64,000 nucleotides of DNA, from contig JAOPHQ010002849.1 of the NCBI GenBank assembly GCA_030340625.1, positions 170,001 to 234,000 on the forward strand. The letters are read 5' to 3'. Positions 43,046 to 53,754 of this stretch are shown here, piece by piece. Every line of letters starts with the position of its first letter. Within the stretch, counting starts at the first letter, position 1. The DNA comes from Merluccius polli (Eukaryota; Chordata; Actinopteri; Gadiformes; Merlucciidae). Both the position numbers and the translations under genes were made by a program. Under the pieces are notes generated by a model. That model made no database searches, was not told where the DNA came from, and saw only the letters and a program-made list of their open reading frames with translations.

Positions 43046-46000
43046 GTTGAACAACATTGACTCACAAATATGAACCTATCAAAAGCTAAGCAAATGCGTA
43101 AAACTGTTGCTGTAAATGCAAACTAAACATACAAGGAATCTTGGTAATGTGCCTTTTATATTCTGTTACGACGCTGACGAGCAAAGCCCACATTACTGTC
43201 GGTTGTTCATGAGTGGATCAGACTATCACTATTTTGGCTATTTTTTGAAGAAAGGACAAGGTCTACATGTTTATTTTTCAATCAAATTAAACTATTAAAT
43301 ACAACGATGCTTGTCTTCTGCCTTCAATTTATTTGTCTTTCAATTGGCAAATAGACACTCATTCTTCCATTCCTATTGTCTAATAAAATATTACACAAGT
43401 TGCACTACCAAAGATACACGAAAATAGCCAGGGTAGCCTATGCATGCAATGAGTACATAAAGGCAAAATACGCAATACCAGAAATGGTCCAAATCAACGT
43501 GTTTGTGGATTGAAACAAAATCTGTTCTTAACTAAACACCCTGTTTAGTTTATGGAGAGAAAACCTTAGCATGAACTAATTGTGACATTATGGGATGCTG
43601 GTGACTCCTAGTAGTGTCCAAAAATGCAAAACCATGGGTTTTGGGAAAAAAGTAAAAGTCAATTTATTTCTTACAACACAAAATACAGTGTAAGAATAAA
43701 CTGCGTATTTAATAAACATGAAAGGTTAAATTATTTGCCACGCATGGTATCTTCCTTCACAACAAACATTTCCCTCAGAGCCTTCTCTCCCTATGCATGA
43801 CATGCATGTAGTTCTTTCACAGGAACCTTCACAGGAAAAGAAGTTGTAGGAGGGAACATAGCGATCTTCAATGACCATGTCTCTCATGACATCACACATC
43901 CTCCTCCCCTGGCTTGAGTCCTCTGGCATGGAGAGGAGAGAAGGCCCATAGGACGTTCCGGCGTGAGAGAGCATCTGCATTTCAATGCTTCTTTCCTGCC
44001 ATTTTGTTCTGGAAAAGGCCCAGTGCAGGTTAAACACCACTTTCGATTAATGGGTACATAAAGCACTCAAGATATGTATATAAAGTTAGAAATGTCTCCA
44101 AAATTGTGTTAAAGTGTAGTTTTTGGTCGTAACGGTTATTTTTAGCGCAATTCGGCGATGACGTCACGTCAGGGAGACGTGGTGGTGGAAGTAGCCTCAG
44201 CCTTGTACTAGAACTACGGCGTCTAACTGGGATGAGGAAGAGGTGGCAAGACCCACAAATAACATTTATGTTAGCATAGCCATATAATTTCGAACCGGTC
44301 AGAAGTGAGAGGGCGAATGAGAGCCGATGGCCGTCAAAGACAATGAAATGCATGGTCAGAGGAGAATGAGTGGAGAGTTGGCGAAGTGTCCTGGTCAGTC
44401 GCTAGCTACCATTTAGATCGCAGCAACGAGCGCTGGAGCGGTCTATGAAGAGCAGTGCATACAATAACACTTTTTTCCCATCAGGGTACTGCTTACCGGG
44501 AGAGGGAGAGAGTAGTAAGCGTGTCTGTGTGGGCGGTGTCGTCCCATGGAAACTGTGGTGGAGAGCTTGTGTTGTAGGGAAGTGAGTGCGTTTTAGTCGC
44601 TGGTCGCGGAGCTCACCCCGCGGCCAGCAGATGTAACGTTCCTAACTCAGCATCCAGGATTTGAGGCATGCTGCCTGAATCCGTTTGTGCTAAAGAGCCT
44701 ACTCACATTTCAGGCAGGATCATGGTCCCCTTCAAGCCAGCAGGCACGAGTATGTTCATTGTTTGTTTATTTTACCATTACTAGACTAGAGATGTGTTGC
44801 ATAAACATGCATGACAAACAGGTATACAATTAAGTTTCCAACCTACTTATCCCTAGGCAATACCGGTACACAGCGTACAGGCAGGCTGTACGCTGGCCTT
44901 ATGGCGTTCTCGGTGTTCATATAAGGAAGCCTCTACCCTCCTGTCTGGTTTCAACCATCAGGCTACAATTTCAGAGTGGTGATTAGACCCATCATGGCTT
45001 TCAATGGCCTCGTTTGGATGACAATGAATAAAAACCGTATTGGCACAACATGAATAAAATCAAGTATTTTTCAGTTCAAGAATTGTCATGCTTGTTCTGT
45101 TGTGATCGCTCAACGGCCCTTAAAATGTGATAAAATACACAGAACACGTACATTCCAATGAAAACAGTTTATTAGTTTATCCCAAGTATATTACTGAACA
45201 AAGAGACAGGTTGGAAAGTTCCTGATAAAGTAAACAAATCACAAAAAATGGTTAGGCACAAAAAGAATCAACATGTATAAGTGTGGTCAACATGTAAGTG
45301 TGGTCTTACCCGAGGGTCAGCTCTCTCTCTCACACACACACTAATATGCATGCATGCATGCATACATACATGCAGTGATATCAAAAGCACATAGAGCAAG
45401 ACCAAAGACAAAAGCACACACAGAGGTCCTTTTCGGGTTATCATTCCTTACTCCCTTTCCTACTAATACTACAAGGAATTATGGGGAAAAGTGTCAAATG
45501 GAGATGTAAAGGGAGCATTTTTGCAACATTTCCTTGATTGTAATCTTGTGCGAAAATCAGAATCCGAAAAGGACCTGTAGACAAGGCACTACCAGGTACA
45601 ATGATTGGTAAGCTATGTTGAATTGTATAAAAGACATTTCATGCAAACAAAATAAATAAAACCACAGCACACACAATGAGCAGCAGGCAGACATGCAGCA
45701 TGCAGAACCCCTTGCAAAACCACATGGGGTACAGTGACTAAAGACAGGCACAAGAGCAGCGAGGTCCCACCACCAACAACTAAGTAAAAAAAACAAAGCA
45801 ATGAGAAAACAGCACACAAAGAGAAAACATAACATGCAGCATGCAGAAAACCACCACCAAGCCGTTGCTAGCTAACTGCTGGTTCTGCATTAGCCAGTTT
45901 TATGCTTTAAAATATTTCTAGGGAGACTATGTATCGCAATAACAATTAATGTCTGTTTGAATCTGTACAATGCCTAAACTTGAATTCTAAATTCAGTTTA

Positions 46001-46730
46001 TATAACAGCTTTGGACTTGGATGTAGATCATATCCATACTGTCAAGTACAATCTGTCTTGTATCTAGTTAAACTTTCAACTTTGTGGGCATTTATCACAC
46101 CCATAATTAATTGGTATTTTGCATAAATGTAACTCTATGAATGATAAATGTTTAAAGGTATTGGTTGGGATATGTGAGCATTGGAGCACATTGTGGGATC
46201 CGAAATACGAGACACCATGTTCCTGTGGAGCATTGGCTGGTTTTGCCAGAAACGTTGGTAGCCACATGATGCACAGACCTAGATATGTAAAAAAAAAAGA
46301 AAAAAAAAAAGAGTAATCAACAGTATATCAGGTTTCAATATAGAGTAAGTACGGTACATTACTGGTCAAATGTTTTCAATGAAACACACATGTTTATGAT
46401 GGCATCATAAACCCACAGCCTAAAGCCTGGTACATACATTGTAAATTAACTGGCAAGACAAATTTGAATGTGGGCAGACAGTCAGGGCTATCACATTTTA
46501 ATTAGATATTCTGATTTTCTAATCAGATATGGCCTGCTGTGTATACAAAACCTACTATCTGACTTCTCACAACAGGCCGGACAGAGGGCAAACAGGCTCA
46601 TGAGCACCTCTTGGCAAACAATGAATTTGTCAATGCCACTACAACAAAAAAGAGAGCGGGGGGAATTCAATTCTACCAGATACACAAAAAGGAAAATGCA
46701 AAGTTGGTCTATGTTGGCTTTAAATTATCT
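43046..46730. other. Mostly no gene seen
   Basis: A minus-strand segment near 43740-43800 (E-K-A-L-R-E-M-F-x-V-K-E in one frame) and a segment near 43593-43620 (ACTCCTAGTAGTGTCC) both recur, in the same order, near 57440-57500 and 56775. This indicates two related gene or element copies. No other domain was recognised. Short TGCATG repeats are at 45347-45370. Confidence 0.4.
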
Positions 46731-46733
46731 CAC

Positions 46734-46941
46734 TTTTGGTGGGGGTCACAGGTGTGAGATGGCTCCTCCTCACACAATTCCTCCTCATCCTCAGACATAT
46801 GTCCTCCAGGCACCCACGATGAATCGCTGATGACAGACGGATCATCTTCATCATCGGTCTGTTCAGGACTAGTGAGGGGGGTGGAAGTTTGGGTCTGTGT
46901 CCCCACGCTGACCATCTTGGGCTTCAGGTTCACCTGCACAG
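46734..46941 (-). CDS. THAP-gene exon 3 (acidic linker)
   Basis: The acceptor CTGCCACAG precedes it. The frame reads A-V-Q-V-N-L-K-P-K-M-V-S-V-G-T-Q-T, then a serine/proline and Asp/Glu-rich stretch. It ends at a GTGAGA donor, phase 2. V-G-T-Q-T followed by an acidic linker is common in fish THAP-domain proteins of transposon type. Phase matches exon 2. Later exons were not recognised. Confidence 0.55.
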
Positions 46942-47118
46942 CTGTGGCAGAGGTAGTAAACATACCCAAACATATGACAATCATGGCAAATCTACGTGGT
47001 TATGTTTTGACATAGGCTATGTATTAATTTCATCTGTGTATGGAAATGTCCTGTATGCATAGATTTTGGAAACGTATGTTTTAGACAGCATATCGACCAC
47101 CCAAAATACAACATTTAC

Positions 47119-47236
47119 CGTGAGACCTTCCTTGGGGCTTCACATTGCACTGTGTCCCAGTGTCACAAGTGGAGGGCAAGGGGTCATTCACGTGGACACT
47201 GTCCGCGGTCTCCTGCTGTGCAGCATCGATCAACAT
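47119..47236 (-). CDS. THAP-gene exon 2
   Basis: The 118-nt exon between ...GCGCAAG and GTAAAT has only one open frame: M-L-I-D-A-A-Q-Q-E-T and onwards. It is phase 0 from exon 1 and leaves one base for exon 3. Its role is unknown. The call depends on phase and splice-site agreement rather than homology. Confidence 0.45.
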
Positions 47237-47571
47237 CTTGCGCAAACAAATTCAAAAGGGTCAGCGACACAGTCACGTTTAATACATATGAAAGAACCGT
47301 AATAGTCAAACACACGCGCTGTTGTGAAAGCCTCTTGACGATCACCAGTGATCCAAACAAACACTAGTCATGGTGCTTTCTAGTTAGATACGACAAGCTT
47401 TTGGACATTTACTTCAGGACAATTTAGTTTCATGAATCACGAAATGTGCTTTTCTAATCTCAGACTGATCATGACTGTAGTGGCGGCGGTGTCAAAGGGA
47501 ACACAGTATGTAGTATGCACAGGGTTAGCTAACGCGCAGATAAACAGTACGTGCATTAGCATGAGGCTTAC

Positions 47572-47895
47572 CGTAGCATCTCTGCTTTCTTGGTGCCTCT
47601 CGGTGTTGTAGCCGGGCAGGCAGAGAGGTGCTGTGCAGACGGCACGGTGGTCGGAATCAGCTTCGCCAGCCTCTTGGTCTTCAACCCGAGTGATACCATT
47701 CTGGCATCCCCTTCGTCGTAGTCCTCCTTGAAATGCGCGCTGCAAATCTTGGTATTGGCGGTGACGGAGGTCATTGAAAAATGTGCCCGCCTAACTCGGA
47801 CAAAGTGAACCCACTGTCGAAGGGTTGCCTTGTCCTTCGGGAAGCCATGGAGCTGTGTCCAGTTTACAACCGGCACGAGCACAGTAGCCCGGCAT
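47572..47895 (-). pseudogene. THAP-domain exon 1 with a frameshift
   Basis: The frame starting M-P-G-Y-C-A-R-A-G-C supplies the first two cysteines of a C2CH THAP zinc finger. The remainder (L-H-G-F-P-K-D, then L-R-Q-W-V, then I-C-S-A-H-F) is in the +1 frame, so a single-base indel near 47855-47870 breaks the domain. The exon ends at a strong donor, GTAAGC. THAP domains bind DNA in P-element and Kolobok transposases and in host factors. This is either a decayed gene or a sequence error. Confidence 0.65.
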
Positions 47896-47912
47896 TATAC
47901 CGGTTCGAGGGT

Positions 47913-48052
47913 GTATCTATCTAGCTATCTACGCTATCTGTCTATGCTATGCTATCTGGCTATCTCTCTCTATGTATCTATTTATCTATCGTTCTATGCT
48001 GTGTATCTATCTGTCTATCTATCTATCTAGGCTATATATATGTATTTATCTG
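47913..48052. repeat. Imperfect (CTAT)n/(TCTA)n microsatellite
   Basis: Tetranucleotide repeats with interruptions, next to the THAP exon. Confidence 0.9.
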
Positions 48053-48339
48053 TATAATCTGCTGAACAATCTCTTACTAGTCTCTCTCTACTCGTCTCTC
48101 TCAATGGTCTCACGGCGGGCTTTGGTCTGTCGTCTCCCCGATGTGACGTCATGCAATGCATTGTGGGGGAAATGAGAATCAATCGCGAACTGCTAAAATA
48201 TAGACGGCTAAAAACCAACCTTTTTGTATTATATTACGTTTTGTGATACCCAACAACATCAAATACAATGAATAACAGTTTAAATGTTTATTACCAACAA
48301 GCAAATACGCAGATTCATTAGAAAATTAAACCTGCACCA

Positions 48340-48660
48340 TGGCCTTTACTTGTTGCCAAAGCTGTTTTTCTCTGGAAGCTAGGGTAAGTGGAACCTGCCT
48401 TTGGTTAGGTAAAGTGTTAATAAAATGGGCTTGTCCTAGATCAATGAACTCGTCATCAAGCATCAAATTCAGATACTTTATTCAACTTCCTAAAATCATT
48501 GCAAAAGTGGGGTGGTATTATCTGGCTTGGGGACCAACACTATTGCGCTAATGGACTACTTTACCAGGTATGATGTGTATCTCATGTTCAATCACTTGCG
48601 TGCATCCAGGCTTAGTGGAGAACACATACTGATTTCAGTCCACTTGCTCCAGCGTTTCCT
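48340..48660 (-). pseudogene. Gmr1-like Gypsy reverse transcriptase fragment
   Basis: The minus strand reads A-I-V-L-V-P-K-P-D-N-T-T, then after stops F-R-K-L-N-K-V-S-E-F-D and further on P-L-T-L-A-S-R-E-K. These are RT blocks 1-3 of a Gypsy-group element. It lies downstream of the integrase C-terminus, the reverse of normal Gypsy order. Several stops are present and the catalytic YxDD region is missing. Confidence 0.7.
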
Positions 48661-48779
48661 GCTGGAGGGGTCAGATCAACCCAACCAATGTTTACCTCCT
48701 TCCTTGGCTGTTCTCAAGACATCACGTGCATGCCATTTGTTTAAAAGATTCAAAAGATATACCTGTGCTGGTTGTCTCT

Positions 48780-49068
48780 TCCCTGGTTGTCACACTTTGT
48801 AGTTTCCATCACCCACCTTTTCAATTACTTCATAATTCTTCCATATAGCCAGAAACTTGCACTCTGCTATGGGGACCAGTACCAGAACCCGGTCTCCTGG
48901 ATGAAACTCTCTAGAGTGTGGTTGGCTGGTTGTATGAGGCCTGTTGTTCTCGCTGGGCTTTTTCCATGTGCTCCTGGACAATGGGGTAGATGGTAGCCAT
49001 CCTGTACTTCATGGCTGTCACAGTGTGCTGGAGGCAGGGCTGGGCTTCCCATGACTCTTTAGCCAGGT
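48780..49068 (-). pseudogene. Gmr1-like integrase C-terminal domain
   Basis: The minus strand has S-R-E-F-H-P-G-D-R-V-L-V-L-V-P, then F-L-A-I-W-K-N-Y-E-V-I-E-K-V-G and the V-Y-L-L-N-L-L-N-K-W block, a typical integrase C-terminal (GPY/F-like) segment. It is continuous with 49453-49521 once the solo LTR is removed, and leads straight into RT at 48660. Confidence 0.8.
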
Positions 49069-49452
49069 GTTACGGCCCATAATAAGCACCAACATGAATT
49101 GAGAGACCATGAGGCAGAGTTAACACAACACCGGGGTATTTATTTGTAACCGGCTTGAATCATTGGTCAGGTGGCCAAAAAAATCATAATCCCGCGCAGG
49201 GGATAATATTTAGAAAAAAGGAATACTAAAGGTGGTGGCGAAGCCGGGAGCCAGTCACACGATCCTTCTGGTCCCTAGATGAGAGACCGGAGCACCGTAA
49301 GAGGGTGCCCTTAAGTAGGGTCTGCCAGGTGCATCCAATTACCAATTAACTGCAGGCACATGGAGAAAAGGTGAAAGCAAAGAGAAGAAATATACCTGCC
49401 CCAACAGGGGGAGCCAAAAGGAATGCCACTAAAATGGGGGTTCGTAACACCA
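49069..49452. mobile_element. Solo LTR, about 384 bp
   Basis: It begins TGTTACGG and ends TCGTAACA, the TG...CA ends with inverted TGTTACG/CGTAACA. The 5-bp flanks are both CCAGG, a target duplication of LTR-integrase type. It interrupts the Gmr1-like integrase gene. The internal region was lost by LTR-LTR recombination. The family is not identified. Confidence 0.85.
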
Positions 49453-49521
49453 GGTCAAGTAGTCCTCTGGCATTGTGGGCAATAGGCATAGACCAACTCA
49501 AATGGCGAGAAGCCTGTAGAT
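49453..49521 (-). pseudogene. Gmr1-like integrase fragment
   Basis: The minus strand reads S-T/x-G-F-S-P-F-E-L-V-Y and then R-G-L-L-D-L, the conserved segment after the integrase core. It is bounded by the solo LTR on one side and a hAT MITE on the other. Confidence 0.7.
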
Positions 49522-50274
49522 CAGTGGTCGGCAACAGGTGGCCCACGGGCCAAAACTGGCCCGCCAGCAATAATATCTGGCCTGCCAGATTATTTTGATA
49601 ATCTGATTTATTTATTTTTTCTTTATCTTTTATTTTAATTTTGAGTTATTTTTATCCATTCTCCGCATCTCCCACACATGCGTGTCTTATAAGGCGGTCT
49701 GTGTTGCAAGTTTGTGAATAAAGGGGCTATAGATGATATATTTAGCCACAAGATGTCGCACTAGAGCACCAGCATCTCAAACCACAACAATCGGGAGTGT
49801 GCTTTACTTTCTTAACTCATCTCATGCACGGTGCGTGCGTTATCATGAATGCACGGCCGGACCGGACACCAAAACAAAGAAAATAGAAGCTCAGATTACA
49901 ACACACACAGAGGGAGTGTGCCTTCATTCTCTGGTCAGGGCGCCATTACTCCACTATATCTCTATATAGCCAATAGTTGTTTGCTGCTATATTAATGTTC
50001 AAGATATCGTCTATAGCCCCTTTAATGTGGTGCAAAACCCAGACACCGGCACACAACTGTGGCTCTTTTTGTTTCTGACTGTCCTACACAACACACAGTG
50101 ATGAGCAGTTGACTAAGCAGTTACAACAAGACACTCTGTACCAGTCTGTCACAAATTCCAGTTGCATTTTTTTATCAATCAATTTCTTAAATTAGCCTTT
50201 GATTATGTTCTGGCCCCCCATCTAATGGCTTAGAAAAAAATTGGCTCGAGGCCAAACTTACCTGGCGAGCCCTG
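49522..50274. mobile_element. hAT MITE, 753 bp
   Basis: Ends are CAGTGGTCGGCAAC and GGCGAGCCCTG. Flanks CTGTAGAT (49514-49521) and CTGTAGAG (50275-50282) are a 7/8 target duplication. It contains no transposase. It sits in the Gmr1-like integrase. Confidence 0.85.
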
Positions 50275-50282
50275 CTGTAGAG

Positions 50283-50455
50283 ACTTGGAAAACCTCTCTG
50301 CTTGCAAACAAGAGACAGGGGAGGACGGACGCAGCTGATCCCAGTTGCGTCCATCTTTTCCTATTGACTTCCTCAGCATAAAGGGTCTTTCCACAAGCCT
50401 GTCAGTCTGGGGGTGGTAGACTGAGGTTCTGAGCTGCTTGATTTTGAGCAGGGTA
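50283..50455 (-). pseudogene. Gmr1-like integrase core, HPQ region
   Basis: Minus-strand frames give L-L-K-I-K-Q-L-R-T-S-V-Y-H-P-Q-T-D with the glutamate block following, then G-R-N-W-D-Q-L. This is the third catalytic block of an integrase core. It was separated from the upstream part (53345-53690) by the REL-LINE insertion. Confidence 0.75.
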
Positions 50456-53345
50456 TTACATTAATACACAGGATTAGATGTTAAAAATCCCTTGTGCCAA
50501 AATCCAAGGCAAACACAAATTAAGAAGCCCCTGTCCAAAATTAACTTAAAGAAGCAAGCTACCCACCAATCTGTCATTGGAGTTATCAAGTGGGCACCCT
50601 CATTCACCGATGTTTCGTTAAGTTAGGCCCACGACACCTCATGAAGGCTTAACGGTGAAACCAGCGTCCTGGAGACACCCCCCTCCATGCTGTCACCATA
50701 CCACCACATTGCAACAAACCAGCTAGTTTAGCTTGCGCTACATGCTACCACCACATGCTGCCTACATGCTACCACATTGCAACAAGCCAACTAGCTTGTT
50801 TTAGCTTGCGCTACATGCTACCACATTGCAACAAGCCAGCTAGCTTGTTTTTAGCTTGCGCTACGTGCTACCACCCCCATCACAAACTAACCTAGGCATG
50901 GTCTAGGTTGGTTAGGTTGGCTTGTCCCGTCGAGTGCATATTGCAGCGGACTAAACCATAACCTTAAAAACCCTAAGCTAGCTTACCTTACCCCAGGAAG
51001 TGGAACTTCTCCTTACCCACAACCATTCGCTTGCTCGTTCTGCTGCCAAAGACATGCTACTAACCACCTGCCTTAGACTTCGTCCACGAATGCCCAACTC
51101 AGACAGCAAGCTAATAGCAGATCTGGCCACAAACCCTCGTGCACCAATTTCAATCGGCCTTAGTCTCACACTCCACCCTCGCTGGGCTGCCTCCTCTGCT
51201 ATTTCAGTATATTTGGCTCTCTTTAACTCATTTGCCTCTTCTACTCTATCTTCCCAAGGAATAGTTAACTCCACCAAAAAAACTGCCTTCTCTCTATCTG
51301 ACCACAGAAGAAGATCTGGTCTCAACCTAGTGCTCACTATATGCGAAGGTACTGCCATCTGCTGGCCTAGATCAACCTTCAACTCCCACCCTGCGCCAGT
51401 TATCAAAGAGCCGGTTTTACACCTGGCCTTCGTGGAACGAGGTTGACCCCCCTGACGTACAAAGTTAATTTGCTTACCATCTTTACTTGCTGCTAATGAA
51501 TTAACTTCTCTCCGCTTATCCTCAATTGCTGCTGCTAAGCATTTCAGTACTTGGTTGTGACGCCATGTATAGCGCCCCTGGGTGAGACTTACCTTGCACC
51601 CTGATAGGATATGGCGGAGGCTGCCCACACACGAACAAAGTGTACATTTCTCATCCTCACCAAACCATTGACTTAAGTTCTTGGGAGATGGGAGCACATC
51701 ATATGTAGCACCTAACATAAATCTAATCCTGCCAGCTTCCATGCCCCATAGATCTTTCCATCTAATCTGCTTTTTTTCCACCCCTTCCCAATTTACCCAC
51801 TGCCCTTGTCTTGCCTGCGACACTGCCTTGGTACATCTAACAGTCTCCTCCTGCCTATGCATTTCCTCCACTACCATTTTCCTCCTTTCTCCTGCAGAAG
51901 CCTTGCTCCACAAAGGTTTACTTATGTCTAAACCTAGACCCCCCCGCCCATGCTGCACATGACCCATTATATCTCTATGCCTCAATGCTACTTGAGCTTG
52001 CTTAACTGCCTGCTCTGGGTTCCACTTCCTCCCTGCCTTAACTGTGGGTGCAACTTTCCTCACCACTGGGTCCTTAGACTGAGTAAGAGTCATTTCCAAT
52101 CTAGCCTTAGCACACTTAAATTCTTCTGTCAGACTAGATATTGGCAACTCTACAATGCCCTTCCCGTACAAGGCTACACTGCTTAAGCAGCGAGGCACTC
52201 CGAGCCATTTTCTGACAAAGGAATTGATCATTTTTTCTAACCTTTCCACCTTTGACAGAGGAACTTCATAGACTGTCAATGGCCACATTAGCCGGGGCAA
52301 TAAACCAAACTGCAGACACCACACCTTAAGCTTACCTGGCAGTCCTGACTTGTCAATTTTTGTAATACCTTGCCTAGTGTCCCGTCTCAATTCTTCAACC
52401 TGTGCCTTATCATTAAGGCTTGAATCATACCACCTTCCCAAACTCTTCACTGGCTTATCCATAACTGTGGGCATCACCTCCTTATCTATAACAAACTTTT
52501 TATCTACCACCTTCCCTTTGACAATCGAGAGACTCCTAGACTTACTAGGCTTCACCTTCATTCTAGCCCACTTCAGATTGCTATTTAGCTTATCCAATAA
52601 CCTGTTGGTGCATGGGACGGTAGACGTCATAGTTGTCATGTCGTCCATGAAAGCCCTGACCGGGGGGAGGCGTAGCCCTCCCTGCAATCTCTCCCCACCC
52701 ACTACCCATTTTGATGCCCTAATAATGACCTCCATTGCCAATGTAAAAGCAAGTGGGGAGATGGTACATCCCGCCATAATCCCTATCTCAAGCTGCTGCC
52801 ACCCTGTGGTGTACTCAGATGTAGTAAAACATAGTTGAATATCTAGAAAGTATGCTTTCACTAGGCTTTTAATGCTACCTGGGATTCTAAAGTAATCAAA
52901 GGCCTCCCACAACAGACTATGCGGTACTGATCCAAAAGCATTAGCCAAATCCAAGAACACAACATGCAAGTCTCTCCTCTCACGCTTCGCTAACTGAATT
53001 TGGTGCCAAATCATGCTGGTATGCTCTAAGCACCCGGAGAAGCCAGGGATTCCAGCCTTTTGCACCGAGGTATCAATTAGCTTATTCCTTTCAAGATAGC
53101 TTGTCAGCCTCCGTGCCACAACACTAAAGAAAACCTTCCCTTCAACATTCAGTAAGCTAATTGGTCTAAATTGATTAATTTCCACTGCATCCTTTTCTTT
53201 GGGAATAAATATTCCCCCAGCCCTACGCCAAGCCTTAGGGATACACTGCTTTTTCCAAACTACTTTCATTAACTGCCATAGAAATCTCAAAACACCTGGT
53301 GCACTCTTATACAGCCGGTAGGGCACTCCATTAGGTCCTCCTGTA
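50456..53345 (-). mobile_element. 5'-truncated REL-type LINE (Hero/R2 group)
   Basis: The element is inserted in the Gmr1-like integrase gene: L-L-Y-R at one side and L-L-K-I-K-Q at the other join when it is removed. It has a 520-bp 3' UTR with three copies of a roughly 65-bp repeat (GCTAGCTTGTTTTAGCTTGC-type, about 50715-50880). The ORF is open to the truncation point. No clear target duplication is seen. Confidence 0.82.
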
Positions 53346-53356
53346 TAAAAGCACAT
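50978..53356 (-). CDS. REL LINE ORF: reverse transcriptase plus PD-(D/E)xK endonuclease
   Basis: About 790 residues, missing the N-terminal DNA-binding zinc fingers and the start of the RT. The RT has F-L-D-L-A-N-A-F-G-S-V-P-H, A-G-C-T-I-S-P-L-A-F and the catalytic loop A-F-M-D-D-M (MDD in place of ADD, near residue 237). Downstream are a C-T-L-C-x5-L-x-H-I-L-S-G-C zinc knuckle (about 565-582) and a restriction-enzyme-like endonuclease: R-P-D-L-L-L-W then V-F-L-V-E-L-T-I-P-W-E (about 672-700). This RT-knuckle-REL order defines the R2/NeSL/Hero groups. Hero is my preference because it occurs in fish. The first few residues belong to the flanking integrase frame. Confidence 0.85.
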   Translation of the reverse strand: MCFYTGGPNGVPYRLYKSAPGVLRFLWQLMKVVWKKQCIPKAWRRAGGIFIPKEKDAVEINQFRPISLLNVEGKVFFSVVARRLTSYLERNKLIDTSVQKAGIPGFSGCLEHTSMIWHQIQLAKRERRDLHVVFLDLANAFGSVPHSLLWEAFDYFRIPGSIKSLVKAYFLDIQLCFTTSEYTTGWQQLEIGIMAGCTISPLAFTLAMEVIIRASKWVVGGERLQGGLRLPPVRAFMDDMTTMTSTVPCTNRLLDKLNSNLKWARMKVKPSKSRSLSIVKGKVVDKKFVIDKEVMPTVMDKPVKSLGRWYDSSLNDKAQVEELRRDTRQGITKIDKSGLPGKLKVWCLQFGLLPRLMWPLTVYEVPLSKVERLEKMINSFVRKWLGVPRCLSSVALYGKGIVELPISSLTEEFKCAKARLEMTLTQSKDPVVRKVAPTVKAGRKWNPEQAVKQAQVALRHRDIMGHVQHGRGGLGLDISKPLWSKASAGERRKMVVEEMHRQEETVRCTKAVSQARQGQWVNWEGVEKKQIRWKDLWGMEAGRIRFMLGATYDVLPSPKNLSQWFGEDEKCTLCSCVGSLRHILSGCKVSLTQGRYTWRHNQVLKCLAAAIEDKRREVNSLAASKDGKQINFVRQGGQPRSTKARCKTGSLITGAGWELKVDLGQQMAVPSHIVSTRLRPDLLLWSDREKAVFLVELTIPWEDRVEEANELKRAKYTEIAEEAAQRGWSVRLRPIEIGARGFVARSAISLLSELGIRGRSLRQVVSSMSLAAERASEWLWVRRSSTSWGKVS

Positions 53357-53690
53357 GGGACATAAAGGGCTCTGGTCAGTTAATAGATCCCCACCCTAGT
53401 ACATAACAAAAAGTTCCTTGGCTATTTGCTTAGCTGTTGCCTGAGAGCTATAGCTACCGTGTACCAAGTTGCATAGTCCACTTTGACCAGAATGTTTTGA
53501 TGCCCTCTAGCACTCTTAGGTAATGGTCCCACTATGTATAACCCACTCCTTTCAAATGGAGTCTCGTCAGAGGATTTCTGAAGGAGGCATGAGGGGCAGT
53601 GAGCTGACACTAGGAAACCATAGTAGTAATTTTCGATCTCCTTATAGACCCCTGGCCAAAATAACCATTGTACTACTCTTTGTTGCGTTC
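53346..53690 (-). pseudogene. Gmr1-like integrase core, first blocks
   Basis: The minus strand includes H-C-P-S-C-L-L-Q-K (end of the HHCC finger), F-E-R-S-G-L-Y-I-V-G-P-L-P-K-S-A-R-G-H-Q and V-D-Y-A-T. In the first the catalytic aspartate region is altered (M-D-x-V-G-P expected). A degraded R-V-G-I...L-T-x-x-P-F-M-S block follows and the REL LINE then interrupts. Stops are present. Confidence 0.8.
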
Positions 53691-53754
53691 AATCTACCCC
53701 CAAATGGGCTTTCACTACATGTGTGTGGGCTAGCTCTTACACTGTGAGACAGGT

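Noticed and set aside
43726..44040. 104-codon minus ORF with several cysteines as a zinc-binding gene
   Set aside because: The cysteine spacing matches no motif I know. The part shared with 57.4 kb is better conserved in a different frame, so this frame is probably not the coding one.
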